Assembly (NCBI RefSeq): GCF_000745215.1
Contig: NZ_JQNK01000009.1
Span: forward strand, 1,736,001 to 1,800,000
Direction: 5' to 3'
DNA from: Methylosinus sp. PW1
Lineage (GTDB): Bacteria > Pseudomonadota > Alphaproteobacteria > Rhizobiales > Beijerinckiaceae
DNA: 64,000 bases
In this document: positions 24,912-33,753 of the stretch, in pieces
Layout of the letters: the number at the start of each line of letters is the position of its first letter
Numbering within the stretch: position 1 is the first letter of the stretch
Position numbers and translations under genes: made by a program
The notes under the pieces: generated by a model
Database searches by the model: none
What the model was told of the DNA's origin: nothing
Seen by the model: only the letters and a program-made list of their open reading frames with translations

Positions 24912-27239
24912 TTGTCACGCCAAGCGCCGCCGGAAGACTTCACGCCGCTCGAAGGAGGCGTCGCCGCGCGCGCCGCTGCGCTCGCCGGCCGCGGGCGCTT
25001 TCTCGAGGCGCTGAACCCCGAGCAGCGCGCCGCCGTCGAGACCATCGACGGCCCGCTGCTGGTTCTCGCCGGCGCCGGCACCGGCAAGACGCGCGTGCTG
25101 ACGACGCGCATCGCGCATATTCTCGCCAGCGGGCGGGCGCGGCCTTGGGAAATCCTCGCCGTCACCTTCACCAACAAGGCCGCGCGCGAGATGCGCGAGC
25201 GTATCGAGAGCTTGGCCGGCCCCGGCGCCGAGGCGCTGCAATGGCTCGGCACGTTTCACGCGATCAGCGCGAAAATCCTGCGCCGCCACGCCGAGCTGGC
25301 GGGGCTGAAGTCGAACTTCACCATTCTCGACACCGACGATCAGATCCGCCTGATGAAGCAGGTGCTGCAGGCCGAGAACATAGACGACAAGCGCTGGCCG
25401 CCGCGCGCGCTGGCGCATCAGATCGACGCATGGAAGAACCGCGGCCTCTCGCCGGATCACGTCCCTGTCGGCGAGGCGCAGAGCTTCGGCGACGGCAAGG
25501 GCAAGAAGCTCTACGCGCTCTATCAGGAGCGCCTGAAGGTGCTGAACGCCGTCGATTTCGGCGATCTTCTGCTCGAGACATTGCGGCTCTTCCGCGAGAA
25601 CGCCGATGTGCTCGACGACTATCGGCAGCGCTTCAAATATATTCTCGTCGACGAATATCAGGACACCAACACCGCGCAATATCTCTGGCTGCGCCTCATC
25701 GCGCAGGGGCGGCACAATGTCTGCTGCGTCGGCGACGACGATCAGAGCGTGTACGGCTGGCGCGGCGCCGAGGTCGAAAATATTCTGCGCTTCGAGAAGG
25801 ATTTTCCCGGCGCGAAAATCGTGCGCCTCGAGCGCAATTATCGCTCCACCGGGCATATTCTCGCGGCGGCCTCGCATCTCATCGCGCGCAATGAGGGACG
25901 GCTCGGCAAGACGCTGTTCACCGAAGGCGCCGATGGCGAGAAGCCCAGCGTCACCGGCGTGTGGGACAGCGAGGAGGAAGCGCGCGCGATCGGCGAAGAT
26001 ATCGAGCAATTGCAGCGCAAGGGACATGATCTCGAGGAGATCGCCATTCTCGTGCGCGCGTCTTTCCAGATGCGCGAGTTCGAGGAGCGCTTCATCACGC
26101 TCGGCCTGCCCTATCGCGTGATCGGCGGCCCGCGATTCTACGAGCGGCTGGAGATACGCGACGCGCTCGCCTATCTGCGCTGCGTCGCGCAGCCTTTCGA
26201 CGATCTCGCCTTCGAACGCATCGTCAACACGCCCAAGCGCGGATTGGGCGACGCCACGCTGCAGGTGCTGCACGAATATTCACGCCGCGAGAGCACGCCG
26301 CTGATGCAGGCTGCGCGCGTCATCGTCGAGACGGAGGAGCTGAAGCCCAAGCCGCGCGCGACATTGCGCGCGCTGATCGCCGATTTCGATCGCTGGCGCA
26401 GCCTCATCGAGACCATGCCGCAGAACGAGCTCGCCGAGACGGTGCTGGACGAATCCGGCTACACGCAAATGTGGCGCGACGACAAGACGCCCGAGGCCGC
26501 CGGCCGGCTCGAGAATTTGAAGGAGCTGGTGCGCGCCATGGAGGAATTCCCCGATCTTTCGGGCTTCCTCGAGCATGTGTCGCTGGTGATGGAGACGGAT
26601 GAGGCCGCCGATCAGCGACGCGTGTCGATCATGACGCTGCATGGCGCCAAAGGGCTCGAGTTCGAGACCGTCTATCTCCCCGGCTGGGAGGAAGGGCTGT
26701 TTCCGCATCAGCGCTCGCTGGACGACAATGGCCGCGCCGGATTGGAGGAGGAGCGCCGTCTCGCCTATGTGGGAATTACGCGCGCCAAGCGACGGCTGAA
26801 AATTTTCTTCGCGACAAATCGGCGCATTCATGGCCTGTGGCAGACCACTCTGCCCTCGCGTTTTCTCGATGATCTGCCGGCCGCCAATGTCGAGGTGAGA
26901 GAAGCCTCGGGCGGCTCGCAATATGGCTCCTACGGCGTGTCGCGCTTCGCCAATATGGATAGCTATGGCTCGAGCTATTCGACGCCGGGCTGGAAGCGCG
27001 CGCAGGCCTCGCGCGAGAGCGGCGCGAGCAAGCCCGCATCGCGCCGCGCGCCGCCGACGATAGAAGGCGAGGTGCTGGCGAAATCCTCCACGAGCGCGCG
27101 CTTCACGATCGGCGTGCGCGTGTTTCACCAGAAGTTCGGGCCGGGCACAGTGGTCAATGTCGAAGGCGCCAAGCTGCAGGTCGATTTCGACAAGGCCGGA
27201 CGCAAGATGGTGCTGGAGAGCTTTGTCCAGCGCGGATAA
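24912..27239 (+). CDS. UvrD/PcrA-type superfamily 1A DNA helicase
   Basis: A 775-residue 3'-5' helicase for nucleotide-excision or mismatch repair. Motif I is L-A-G-A-G-T-G-K-T near 55, motif II V-D-E-Y-Q-D-T-N near 250, motif III D-D-D-Q-S-V-Y-G-W-R-G near 280, motif V M-T-L-H-G-A-K-G-L-E near 575 and motif VI Y-V-G-I-T-R-A-K near 620. The C-terminal Tudor-like tail (K-F-G-P-G-T-V) is the RNA-polymerase-binding module of PcrA/UvrD. The likely start is TTG 24912 with AAGGAG seven bases upstream, an infrequent start codon. Confidence 0.93.
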   Translation: MSRQAPPEDFTPLEGGVAARAAALAGRGRFLEALNPEQRAAVETIDGPLLVLAGAGTGKTRVLTTRIAHILASGRARPWEILAVTFTNKAAREMRERIESLAGPGAEALQWLGTFHAISAKILRRHAELAGLKSNFTILDTDDQIRLMKQVLQAENIDDKRWPPRALAHQIDAWKNRGLSPDHVPVGEAQSFGDGKGKKLYALYQERLKVLNAVDFGDLLLETLRLFRENADVLDDYRQRFKYILVDEYQDTNTAQYLWLRLIAQGRHNVCCVGDDDQSVYGWRGAEVENILRFEKDFPGAKIVRLERNYRSTGHILAAASHLIARNEGRLGKTLFTEGADGEKPSVTGVWDSEEEARAIGEDIEQLQRKGHDLEEIAILVRASFQMREFEERFITLGLPYRVIGGPRFYERLEIRDALAYLRCVAQPFDDLAFERIVNTPKRGLGDATLQVLHEYSRRESTPLMQAARVIVETEELKPKPRATLRALIADFDRWRSLIETMPQNELAETVLDESGYTQMWRDDKTPEAAGRLENLKELVRAMEEFPDLSGFLEHVSLVMETDEAADQRRVSIMTLHGAKGLEFETVYLPGWEEGLFPHQRSLDDNGRAGLEEERRLAYVGITRAKRRLKIFFATNRRIHGLWQTTLPSRFLDDLPAANVEVREASGGSQYGSYGVSRFANMDSYGSSYSTPGWKRAQASRESGASKPASRRAPPTIEGEVLAKSSTSARFTIGVRVFHQKFGPGTVVNVEGAKLQVDFDKAGRKMVLESFVQRG

Positions 27240-27539
27240 TCACGCAGGCTAGGCGCGCCGTCCACAAGGCGCCGGGCGTTTACAATTTATTACCGGGCCG
27301 TATATGATCGCCGCATTGCGTCAACAGAAAGCGGATTGATCATGATGTTTGTCGAGCCGCCGCTCGTGAAGAGCGCCTGACCATCCGACGCGAAGCCGTA
27401 TCGACACCTCCTCGTCCTATGACGTGCGAGAACGTCGTCGTGTTTCGTCGCGCCTTTTAGATTTTAAACGCTAACAGAATCCGGCGTGACCTCCGCGTCG
27501 GCCGATGATCTTTGTCTTTGTCTCATTTCGAGGTTCCTC
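27240..27539 (+). promoter_or_regulatory. 300-base leader upstream of the NusG-like gene
   Basis: This gap is AT-richer than its surroundings (for example TTTACAATTTATTACC near 27280). It contains a 12-codon open frame at 27342-27380 (M-M-F-V-E-P-P-L-V-K-S-A) that could be a leader peptide but has no strong ribosome-binding site. No other gene is seen. Confidence 0.35.
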
Positions 27540-28085
27540 ATGGCGTCGTATCAAAATTCGGATCATGTCGTCGAAGGCGTTTCCAACCGCCGCGCACTGG
27601 GCTGGGCGGTGGTGAGCACGCAACCTTATCGAGAGCGTCTCGCCCTCGAAAATCTGATGCGTCAGCAATTCCATGTCTATTGCCCCTTCGTGCTCGAGCG
27701 CGTTCGGCATGCGCGTCGCACGCGAGAGGTCTCACGGCCGTTGTTTCCGGGCTATATTTTTGTGGAGTTGGCGCCAGAAACGCGCTGGAGTCCGATCTGC
27801 TCGACCTTCGGGGTGAGAGCGCTGGTTCGCTCCGGCGAGAGGCCGAGCTTTCTTCCCGGCGATTTCATCGATGATTTGAAAATAAGGGAGATCGACGGCG
27901 TGATCGTCGCGCGGTCACGCCCCTTCGAGATCGGCCAGAAGGTGCGCATCACCGGCGGCGCCTTCCACGATTTCGTCGCCACGATCATCGACATGGACGA
28001 GCGCGACCGCATCGTCGTGCTGATGGAATTGCTCAGCCGTCCGGTCAAGGTCAAATTGACGTCGGAGCAGGTCGACGCCTGCTAG
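27540..28085 (+). CDS. NusG paralogue (RfaH/LoaP-like transcription antitermination protein)
   Basis: A 181-residue protein with an N-terminal NGN domain (about 18-115; W-A-V-V-S-T-Q-P-Y-R-E-R and F-P-G-Y-I-F-V-E) and a C-terminal KOW motif (G-Q-K-V-R-I-T-G-G-A-F near 138). It is shorter and more divergent than housekeeping NusG, and it has no secE or ribosomal-protein neighbour, so it is a specialised paralogue. Such proteins usually control long polysaccharide operons, and O-antigen-ligase-type genes lie just downstream on the opposite strand. GAGG precedes ATG 27540. Confidence 0.87.
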   Translation: MASYQNSDHVVEGVSNRRALGWAVVSTQPYRERLALENLMRQQFHVYCPFVLERVRHARRTREVSRPLFPGYIFVELAPETRWSPICSTFGVRALVRSGERPSFLPGDFIDDLKIREIDGVIVARSRPFEIGQKVRITGGAFHDFVATIIDMDERDRIVVLMELLSRPVKVKLTSEQVDAC

Positions 28086-28096
28086 ACGAGAAATCA

Positions 28097-28168
28097 CTCT
28101 AGATTTCCCTGTTCTGTCCTGTTTTCCTCACGCGAACCGGTTCGCACTTCGCTCGAAAACACTCTAGA
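28097..28168 (-). repeat. Dispersed intergenic repeat, copy 2
   Basis: The reverse-complement copy of the element at 13314-13384, with the same TCTAGAGTGTTTTCGAGCGA end and GAACCGGTTCGCGTGA core; the middle differs by substitutions and small length changes. It fills the gap between the convergent NusG-like and lipoprotein genes and may act as a bidirectional transcription boundary. Confidence 0.75.
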
Positions 28169-28592
28169 GCGACGCATCGCGGCAAGCGGGCACGCCCATT
28201 GCGATGAGCGCTTCGCCGGACAGCATTTTGGCCTTGTCGAAATCCGTGCTGTCGAGGGCCCCCGATCGCATGACCCACTCGCGCACGCGCGGGGGGTAGA
28301 AAGCGAGCATCTCGAGCGAGCCGAGACTGTCGGGGCTGGGATCATCGGGCAGATGCGCGGCGTGGAACCATAATTGCGCGCCGGGCTCCACGCAGACATT
28401 GCGCAGGCCGAGATAAATCGTGCAGGCGGATGCGCAGACGCCGCGAATGGCTTTTTGCGCGCCGCGCGCGTCGAGCCGTCGCGCCTCGTCCATATAGGCG
28501 CGCAGATTGCCGCCCGCATCGCGCGTCACTGACGCGCCTTGGCATCCGGCGAGCAGAAGAGCGAGCGCCAGAGAGCTGCGCCGCGCGCTCAT
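28164..28592 (-). CDS. Putative lipoprotein, COG3904-like periplasmic protein
   Basis: A 142-residue protein with a lipobox (L-L-L-A-G-C at about 13-18). The motif V-C-A-S-A-C-T-I-Y-L near residue 52 and the following strand L-W-F-H-A-A are typical of predicted periplasmic ClpP-fold-like proteins (COG3904 type), where the S-A-C segment stands at the position of the protease serine. Function is unknown. It starts inside the end of the O-antigen-ligase-like gene (ATG overlaps by 4 bases), so it is the last gene of the leftward polysaccharide group. Confidence 0.65.
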   Translation of the reverse strand: MSARRSSLALALLLAGCQGASVTRDAGGNLRAYMDEARRLDARGAQKAIRGVCASACTIYLGLRNVCVEPGAQLWFHAAHLPDDPSPDSLGSLEMLAFYPPRVREWVMRSGALDSTDFDKAKMLSGEALIAMGVPACRDASL

Positions 28593-29941
28593 AGCTCGTG
28601 GACGAGTTCCGTCCGCGCCGGGCGCTCGTCGCGGCGCGCGGACCGGCTCGATCTATTTTTGCAGACGATGGCGCAGCACATGGCGAAGATGGCGGCGAGC
28701 GCCGAAGTTCGCAATGGATAGTCGATCGTCGAATGCGCGAACAGCAGGCCGACGACGATGAGAGCGGCGAAGCGCTCCTTTCTCAGCGCCGTATCGGTCT
28801 CGCTGAAATTGCGCACAGCGGCGATCAGCGTCGCGGCGAGCCAGCAGAGGACGAGCAGCACGCCGACGAGCCCGAGCTCCATCGCCAATTCGAGAATGTC
28901 ATTGTGCGCATGATTGACGATCGCCGGGACGATCATGCTCGTCGGCTCGAACAGCGGATAGACGCGATCGAATGTGCCGAGGCCGGAGCCGAACGGGAAG
29001 AAGGCCTGCATCGTGTCGAAGGAGACGTGGAACACCGTCCAGCGCGCATCGGCGGCGATATCTGCGCCCGTGAAGCGATCGATGATTTGCGTGAGCCCGA
29101 AATAGGGCGCCAGCAGGCCGGTGACGATGAGCGCCGGCGCGATGACGAAATAGACCGCGGCCTTGCCGGCTCTCGCGCCGCCGAGCCGGTCGCCGAGAAT
29201 AAGCGCATAGGTGAGCGCGGCCGAGACGAGGCCGAACAGCAGAGCCGAGCGTGAGCCCGTCATCATGAGGCCGAGCGTGAAAAGCATGAACAGCGCGAAC
29301 ACCGACAGCACGCCATAGGTGGAACGCCGCGACAAATATCGCTCCAGCGCATAGGCGGCGAGCGGCGTCAGCGAATAGAGAAAGGCCGCCGTGTGATTTC
29401 TGTTCACGAAAAGGCCGACGTCAGCGTCGCTGTGGAATCGAAGCGCGCTCTTCTCGCCCTGCACGATCTGCATCGCCTCGAGCAGGACGGTCGCGACGCC
29501 GATGCCTGTGGCGAGCAGCATCAGGCGCCGCCGCTCCTCCGCGTGGCAGGACAGGACGCCGAGAAAAATGGCGATCGGCGCAGTCAGAGCGAGAAGGCTG
29601 ATCGACGTCGCCCATGGCGCGACGGAAAGGCCGAGCCATGGCGGAGAAAGCTCGGCGATGCGATAGGTGTCGGCGACGGCGTCACGCCCCGGCAGCATGT
29701 TCCAAACCGAGGGCGCGAGCGGAATGAGCTGCAGCAGCGGAACGGCGACGCTGACGCCGAGTAGGGCCGCGATCCAACCGCGGCCCGCGAGGCTCCTGCC
29801 TATGTCCGGCAAGACCAGCGCCAGCAGCGGAAGCGCCGCGAGCTGCGCCACGACATCCGAGACGCCGCCTTTCTGCGTCGCGCCGCCGAAGATCAGCGCC
29901 GCCGCTATAGCGACGCCGCAGAACATCTCGGTCATGCGCAT
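28589..29941 (-). CDS. O-antigen ligase / Wzy-type polymerase family membrane protein
   Basis: A 450-residue protein with about 10-12 predicted membrane segments. The large periplasmic loop (about 270-350) carries G-S-G-L-G-T-F near 317 and H-A-H-N-D-I-L-E near 342, the hallmarks of the Wzy_C/O-antigen ligase family that transfers or polymerises lipid-linked glycans. Which reaction it performs cannot be decided from sequence. It lies between a FecR-like exported protein and a lipoprotein gene, all on the minus strand. Confidence 0.85.
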   Translation of the reverse strand: MRMTEMFCGVAIAAALIFGGATQKGGVSDVVAQLAALPLLALVLPDIGRSLAGRGWIAALLGVSVAVPLLQLIPLAPSVWNMLPGRDAVADTYRIAELSPPWLGLSVAPWATSISLLALTAPIAIFLGVLSCHAEERRRLMLLATGIGVATVLLEAMQIVQGEKSALRFHSDADVGLFVNRNHTAAFLYSLTPLAAYALERYLSRRSTYGVLSVFALFMLFTLGLMMTGSRSALLFGLVSAALTYALILGDRLGGARAGKAAVYFVIAPALIVTGLLAPYFGLTQIIDRFTGADIAADARWTVFHVSFDTMQAFFPFGSGLGTFDRVYPLFEPTSMIVPAIVNHAHNDILELAMELGLVGVLLVLCWLAATLIAAVRNFSETDTALRKERFAALIVVGLLFAHSTIDYPLRTSALAAIFAMCCAIVCKNRSSRSARRDERPARTELVHEL

Positions 29942-29959
29942 GAGCGACCCGCGCTCGCG

Positions 29960-30484
29960 TCAATTGCTCAAGGATTGCAGCAAAAGAAGCGCGGCGTTGC
30001 GCTGCTGATCGTCATTGCTCGCGCCCGTGTTGGAGACGCCGACGCCGACGCCCACGCCCACGCCCACGATGATCGCAGCGAAGCCGCCGGCGACATAAGG
30101 CCCCGGATCGAATGAACTCTCCTGGCCGACGGTCTCGGGATTGGACGAGACGCGCTTCGCGCAAATGACGCCGTCGTTTTCGGCGATCGTCACCATCGCG
30201 CCCGTGTCTGCGCGCACCGCCGGCTTGTCGCCGACCGTGACGCTCGCGGAGCCTTCGCGCACGAGAATGCGGTCGCCCGGCGACAGAGGCGCAGCGTCAC
30301 GCAGCTCCGTGAACGAGCCGCCGCGCGACAGAAGCACGCCGCCCTTCACATTCGTCAGGCGCGCTTCGCCGACGGCGCAGACGCCGCGGCGCTGATTCGG
30401 CTGTGAGCCGACGGCCGCGCTCTCGGCGTAAGCCATTTGCGCGCAGCAGCCGAAAATGGCGATGGTCGCTAAAATTCTCTTCAT
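29960..30484 (-). CDS. Exported FecR-domain-like protein
   Basis: A 174-residue protein with a signal peptide (1-20, ending M-A-Y-A) and a FecR-like beta domain (about 36-115: G-E-A-R-L-T-N-V-K-G-G-V, L-S-P-G-D-R-I-L-V and A-S-V-T-V-G). A Gly/Val-repeat hydrophobic segment with alternating G-V from about 130 may insert in a membrane. The tail is polar and Gln/Asn-rich. It probably belongs to the cell-surface polysaccharide group. Function unknown. Confidence 0.6.
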   Translation of the reverse strand: MKRILATIAIFGCCAQMAYAESAAVGSQPNQRRGVCAVGEARLTNVKGGVLLSRGGSFTELRDAAPLSPGDRILVREGSASVTVGDKPAVRADTGAMVTIAENDGVICAKRVSSNPETVGQESSFDPGPYVAGGFAAIIVGVGVGVGVGVSNTGASNDDQQRNAALLLLQSLSN

Positions 30485-30554
30485 TGAAACCCCCGATTAG
30501 CCAAATCGCCCGAGCGGGGCGTGATTCGACGCTAGCATTCGCGCCATCGCCGGT

Positions 30555-31928
30555 CTATTTGCGGTCATGCACGATGGCGCCTGCCGCATTGCTCGAGCTA
30601 GACGCCCTCGCGAGACTTTCAACTGCGAGATTCACATAGTGCGCGCTGCCGCTGACGTCGGCGTCGGAAACGATTCGCACCGGAATCTCGAGCTTGAGCC
30701 ATTGCGCATCGCAGCCTTCGCTCGGCACCGTGAGCTCGACGCGAAACGCGCGCAGCGGAGTGGTCTTCTTCAATAGCCGCGTCGTCGCCAGCGTCTGCGA
30801 CGGATTCGCCGCGCAATAGATTCGCCAGCGTAGCCCCAGCTCATTGTCGAGATCGTCTGTTCCGGCGGCGCCGGTGAATGCGTATCGTCCGGGCGCGAGC
30901 ATGAGCATATGCGCTACATTCGAGAAAGCGACGCGTGCGCCGTAGAATTCGACGCTCAGCGATTTGCGTCCGCCTTCTTCCGTCAGCGCGATCGTCGCGC
31001 CGCTCGTCGGCGTGAATGTCCAATCGAAGGGAAGATTGGAAACCGGATATTGAAAGCGCTCATTGTAGAGCAGGCCGAGCTGGGCGAGCCGCTCCTGTGG
31101 CAGATGCGCGAGCCAGGCAGCATAGGCTTCGTCATAGAGACCATCGCGCAGCAGCCGCGCGAGAAGCACGCTCATTTCCGCATCGGAAGGACGCGCTTTG
31201 GACGCCTGCAGACGGGCGAAGAGACGAAGCAGCGCATTCGGATCTTTGATGATGGGCGCCAGCTCGGCGACAATGGCGGCGCGCCAGGGCGGAGCCGCCG
31301 CCAGCTGCCGAAAGAAACGGTCCTCCACCGCCGCGCCGGAGCTCAGCATCGCCTGTAGGGACGGCGCGAGCTGTTGCGCCAGCGACGGACGCGCGCGCAG
31401 CAGCGTGTCCAGCTCATCCAGCGCCTCGAGCAGCCGTCCATTGGCGAGCGCGCTGTCATAGAGCCAGGCGTGCGCGACGAGATCGATCGGCAGATGCGCG
31501 GCGGCGAGGCGCAGAATTCGCTCGGCGCGCTCTGCATCGCCGAGCTGCGCCACCGCTTTGCCATAGAGCGACAAGGCGCCGGGCGCGAGCGGATCGACGG
31601 CCAGCAGCCGCGCCGCGATCGACCGCGCGCTCTCGGCGCGCCCATCATCGTTCGGCGCCAGCTCGCGCTGAGCGAGCTGGATGAGCGTCGTCGGATCGGC
31701 AGCATCGAAGACGAGCGCCGTGCGCGGATCATGCGGCGCCAGCAGGGCGGAGAGCCCATGCCAGACGATGCGCCAGGCGAGAGAGGCGATCACGAGATAG
31801 GCGAGGATGTGTCGCGGCTCCAGCCGGCCGAGGCGGCGGGCGACGCTCTGCGCGCCGAAGATGATCGATCGCTTCATCGAAGACGGCGCCTCGCTGCGCC
31901 CGCGGCGCATCGCGGGCGTCGCCGACAT
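30555..31928 (-). CDS. Membrane-anchored TPR-like protein of a polysaccharide locus
   Basis: A 457-residue protein I do not recognise by name. One N-terminal membrane segment (about 40-60) is followed by helical repeats resembling tetratricopeptide units (about 75-300; A-L-S-L-Y-G-K-A-V-A-Q-L-G-D-A-E-R-A) and then a C-terminal beta-rich domain (about 310-440; F-D-W-T-F-T, P-G-R-Y-A-F-T-G). This layout recurs beside O-antigen ligases in exopolysaccharide loci and may support glycan export or length control. An alternative start is ATG 31877. Confidence 0.6.
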   Translation of the reverse strand: MSATPAMRRGRSEAPSSMKRSIIFGAQSVARRLGRLEPRHILAYLVIASLAWRIVWHGLSALLAPHDPRTALVFDAADPTTLIQLAQRELAPNDDGRAESARSIAARLLAVDPLAPGALSLYGKAVAQLGDAERAERILRLAAAHLPIDLVAHAWLYDSALANGRLLEALDELDTLLRARPSLAQQLAPSLQAMLSSGAAVEDRFFRQLAAAPPWRAAIVAELAPIIKDPNALLRLFARLQASKARPSDAEMSVLLARLLRDGLYDEAYAAWLAHLPQERLAQLGLLYNERFQYPVSNLPFDWTFTPTSGATIALTEEGGRKSLSVEFYGARVAFSNVAHMLMLAPGRYAFTGAAGTDDLDNELGLRWRIYCAANPSQTLATTRLLKKTTPLRAFRVELTVPSEGCDAQWLKLEIPVRIVSDADVSGSAHYVNLAVESLARASSSSNAAGAIVHDRK

Positions 31929-31980
31929 AGCGCGCGGAACGCAGAGCGATCTATCCGGTCTTACCCGTAAGGGCGCCCGC

Positions 31981-33252
31981 TCAGCGCTGCGTCGCGAGCC
32001 CGGCGGTGGACTTGCGCGCCGACTCGGCGTGGCCGCGCTCCAGCGGAAAGAGCCTGTAGCCCTCCTGCTGCGTGAGCCAGGAGAGATAGGCGACGCCCTT
32101 GCTCTCGACGAGCAGCGGATGGTCCGACGCTTCCGCCGTTTGCGCCAGCGCGCGCGGCGCGTCGAAGCTCTTGCCGCCGTCGCGCGAGCTCTGCGCGAGG
32201 ACGGTGGTCAGCGTTCCGTCGAACTCCTTCCAGGCGCGGTAGAGCTTGCCGCCGCTGACGAGCAGCTGCGGACGCTGCGGCGCGCGCTCGGCGTCGCCGA
32301 TGCGCTGGGGCTCGGAGAAGCTCTTTCCGCCATCCTCGCTGCGCGCATAGAACAGGCCCTGGCGCGTCTTGCCGCGCGTGAACCATGCGATATGCCAGCG
32401 TCCGGCGGCGTCGATCGCCATGGCCGGCCCCTGATGCGGGCAGGCGGTCGCCCAATCGTCCAGGCTGACGCGCGAGCCGATGAGCGTCTTGCCGTCGGCG
32501 GAGAGCTTGGCGGCCATATGGTCGCGGCGATTATTCTCGAACACATGGCGCCACATGAAGACGGGCTGGCCGTCGCGATCCAGCGCCGCGCCGATGCGGC
32601 AGCATTCGCAGCTGTGATCGAGCAGAATGCTCTTGCCGGAAAAGCTCTTGCCGGCGTCGTCGGACCAGGCGACCGCTATGCCGCTGCCCTCGAAGCTCTC
32701 GCCGGCGGCCTTCGCTTTGGCGGCGTCGCGCTTGTCGAGCCAGGCGGCGTAGAGGCGCCCCTTGGGGCCGACGATGAAGGTCTCGAAGCGCTGGCCCTTG
32801 TCGTCGACGAGCGGCTGCGGCGGTGCGAAGCTCTTGCCCTCGTCGGTCGAGCGCGTGACGAAGACCGTGCCGTCATAGCTCTTCTCCGGCCGCGTGGTGA
32901 AGCTCGCCACCAGCGTCCCATCGGCGAGAGCGACGATCTTGGGCCGCGCCTCGCCATTGTCGTCCAGCGTTCCCGCCGGCGCCGCAATGACGAAGGGCGG
33001 CGCGAAGCTCTTGCCATTGTCGCTGGAAACCGCGCCATAGACCTTGCCGGCGACAGCGTAGGTCAGCCACAGCCGTCCATCGGCGCCGAAGGAGGGCGTC
33101 GCGCTGACCGCGCATTTGGGCAGCGGATCGGCGCAGGCCGGCGGCGCGGCGTGGGCCATCTGGCCCATTTTCTCGCCGCGGCCGGCTTTTTCCTGCGTGA
33201 GCGCGCTCGATGCGGCGACAAGGGCGAGGAGGGCGAGCGCGGCGCGTTTCAT
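31981..33252 (-). CDS. Exported sialidase-fold (BNR/Asp-box repeat) protein
   Basis: A 423-residue secreted beta-propeller. A signal peptide (1-19) is followed by at least four Asp-box repeats of the form S-x-D-x-G-K-S-F (near 76, 135, 198, 306 and 358). It carries an unusual Cys cluster H-S-C-E-C-C at residues 213-218 and other Cys at 40, 47 and in A-T-A-C-P-H, which may bind metal or form disulfides. It is the last gene of the exbB-exbD-tonB operon, so a role in substrate capture for the TonB system is more likely than sialic-acid hydrolysis. Catalytic residues of true sialidases were not recognised. Confidence 0.75.
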   Translation of the reverse strand: MKRAALALLALVAASSALTQEKAGRGEKMGQMAHAAPPACADPLPKCAVSATPSFGADGRLWLTYAVAGKVYGAVSSDNGKSFAPPFVIAAPAGTLDDNGEARPKIVALADGTLVASFTTRPEKSYDGTVFVTRSTDEGKSFAPPQPLVDDKGQRFETFIVGPKGRLYAAWLDKRDAAKAKAAGESFEGSGIAVAWSDDAGKSFSGKSILLDHSCECCRIGAALDRDGQPVFMWRHVFENNRRDHMAAKLSADGKTLIGSRVSLDDWATACPHQGPAMAIDAAGRWHIAWFTRGKTRQGLFYARSEDGGKSFSEPQRIGDAERAPQRPQLLVSGGKLYRAWKEFDGTLTTVLAQSSRDGGKSFDAPRALAQTAEASDHPLLVESKGVAYLSWLTQQEGYRLFPLERGHAESARKSTAGLATQR

Positions 33253-33313
33253 GGCGATGTCTTTCTCAGCGAATGAGGATCGGAAGCAATGGACGGCGCG
33301 CGCCGTCGGCGCG

Positions 33314-33700
33314 TCAGTGGAAGTTGAATCTCTGTGAGCCCTCGAAGGAGCCGCCGGGCGGCGGCGGGGCGATCAGGCCGGAGAGGATCTTGCGGACGAT
33401 ATCCGCATGTTTCGGGCTGCTCGACTGAGCGATCGTCACCTTGTCGATCTTGCCGGCGGCGTCGATGTGGAAACTCGCCGTCGCCGAGCCGGGACCGGCG
33501 GGGCTCGTCATCGGCGTGCGCTTGGCGATCTCGCTATAGAGCAGGCCGAGGAACTTGCTCTGCGAGAGGCCGGAGGAGGCCGTCGTCGCCGGCGCGGCAG
33601 CCGCGGGCGCCGCCGAGGCGCCGGGCTTGTCGGCCTCCGTCGCGAGAGCGCCGGCGGCGGGGAGAGCGAGGAGAAGGACGAGCGTCGCACGTTTCATCAT
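33314..33700 (-). CDS. Periplasmic stand-alone TonB C-terminal-domain protein (third paralogue after TonB)
   Basis: A 128-residue protein with a cleavable signal peptide (about 1-20, ending G-A-L-A) and no retained membrane anchor. After a short Ala/Pro-rich linker, residues about 50-128 form a TonB-type C-terminal domain: S-K-F-L-G-L-L-Y-S-E-I-A-K-R-T-P, then I-D-A-A-G-K-I-D-K-V, and ending P-P-G-G-S-F-E-G-S-Q-R-F-N-F-H. The same ending occurs in the three genes upstream. ATG 33700 is preferred over longer frames because it gives the signal peptide. Role unknown; it may compete with or assist TonB at the receptor box. Confidence 0.75.
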   Translation of the reverse strand: MMKRATLVLLLALPAAGALATEADKPGASAAPAAAAPATTASSGLSQSKFLGLLYSEIAKRTPMTSPAGPGSATASFHIDAAGKIDKVTIAQSSSPKHADIVRKILSGLIAPPPPGGSFEGSQRFNFH

Positions 33701-33753
33701 GGGTCCGCATTGGTTTTGCGCGGCGGCTTCAGGGCCGCCGCGCGAGGTCCGCA

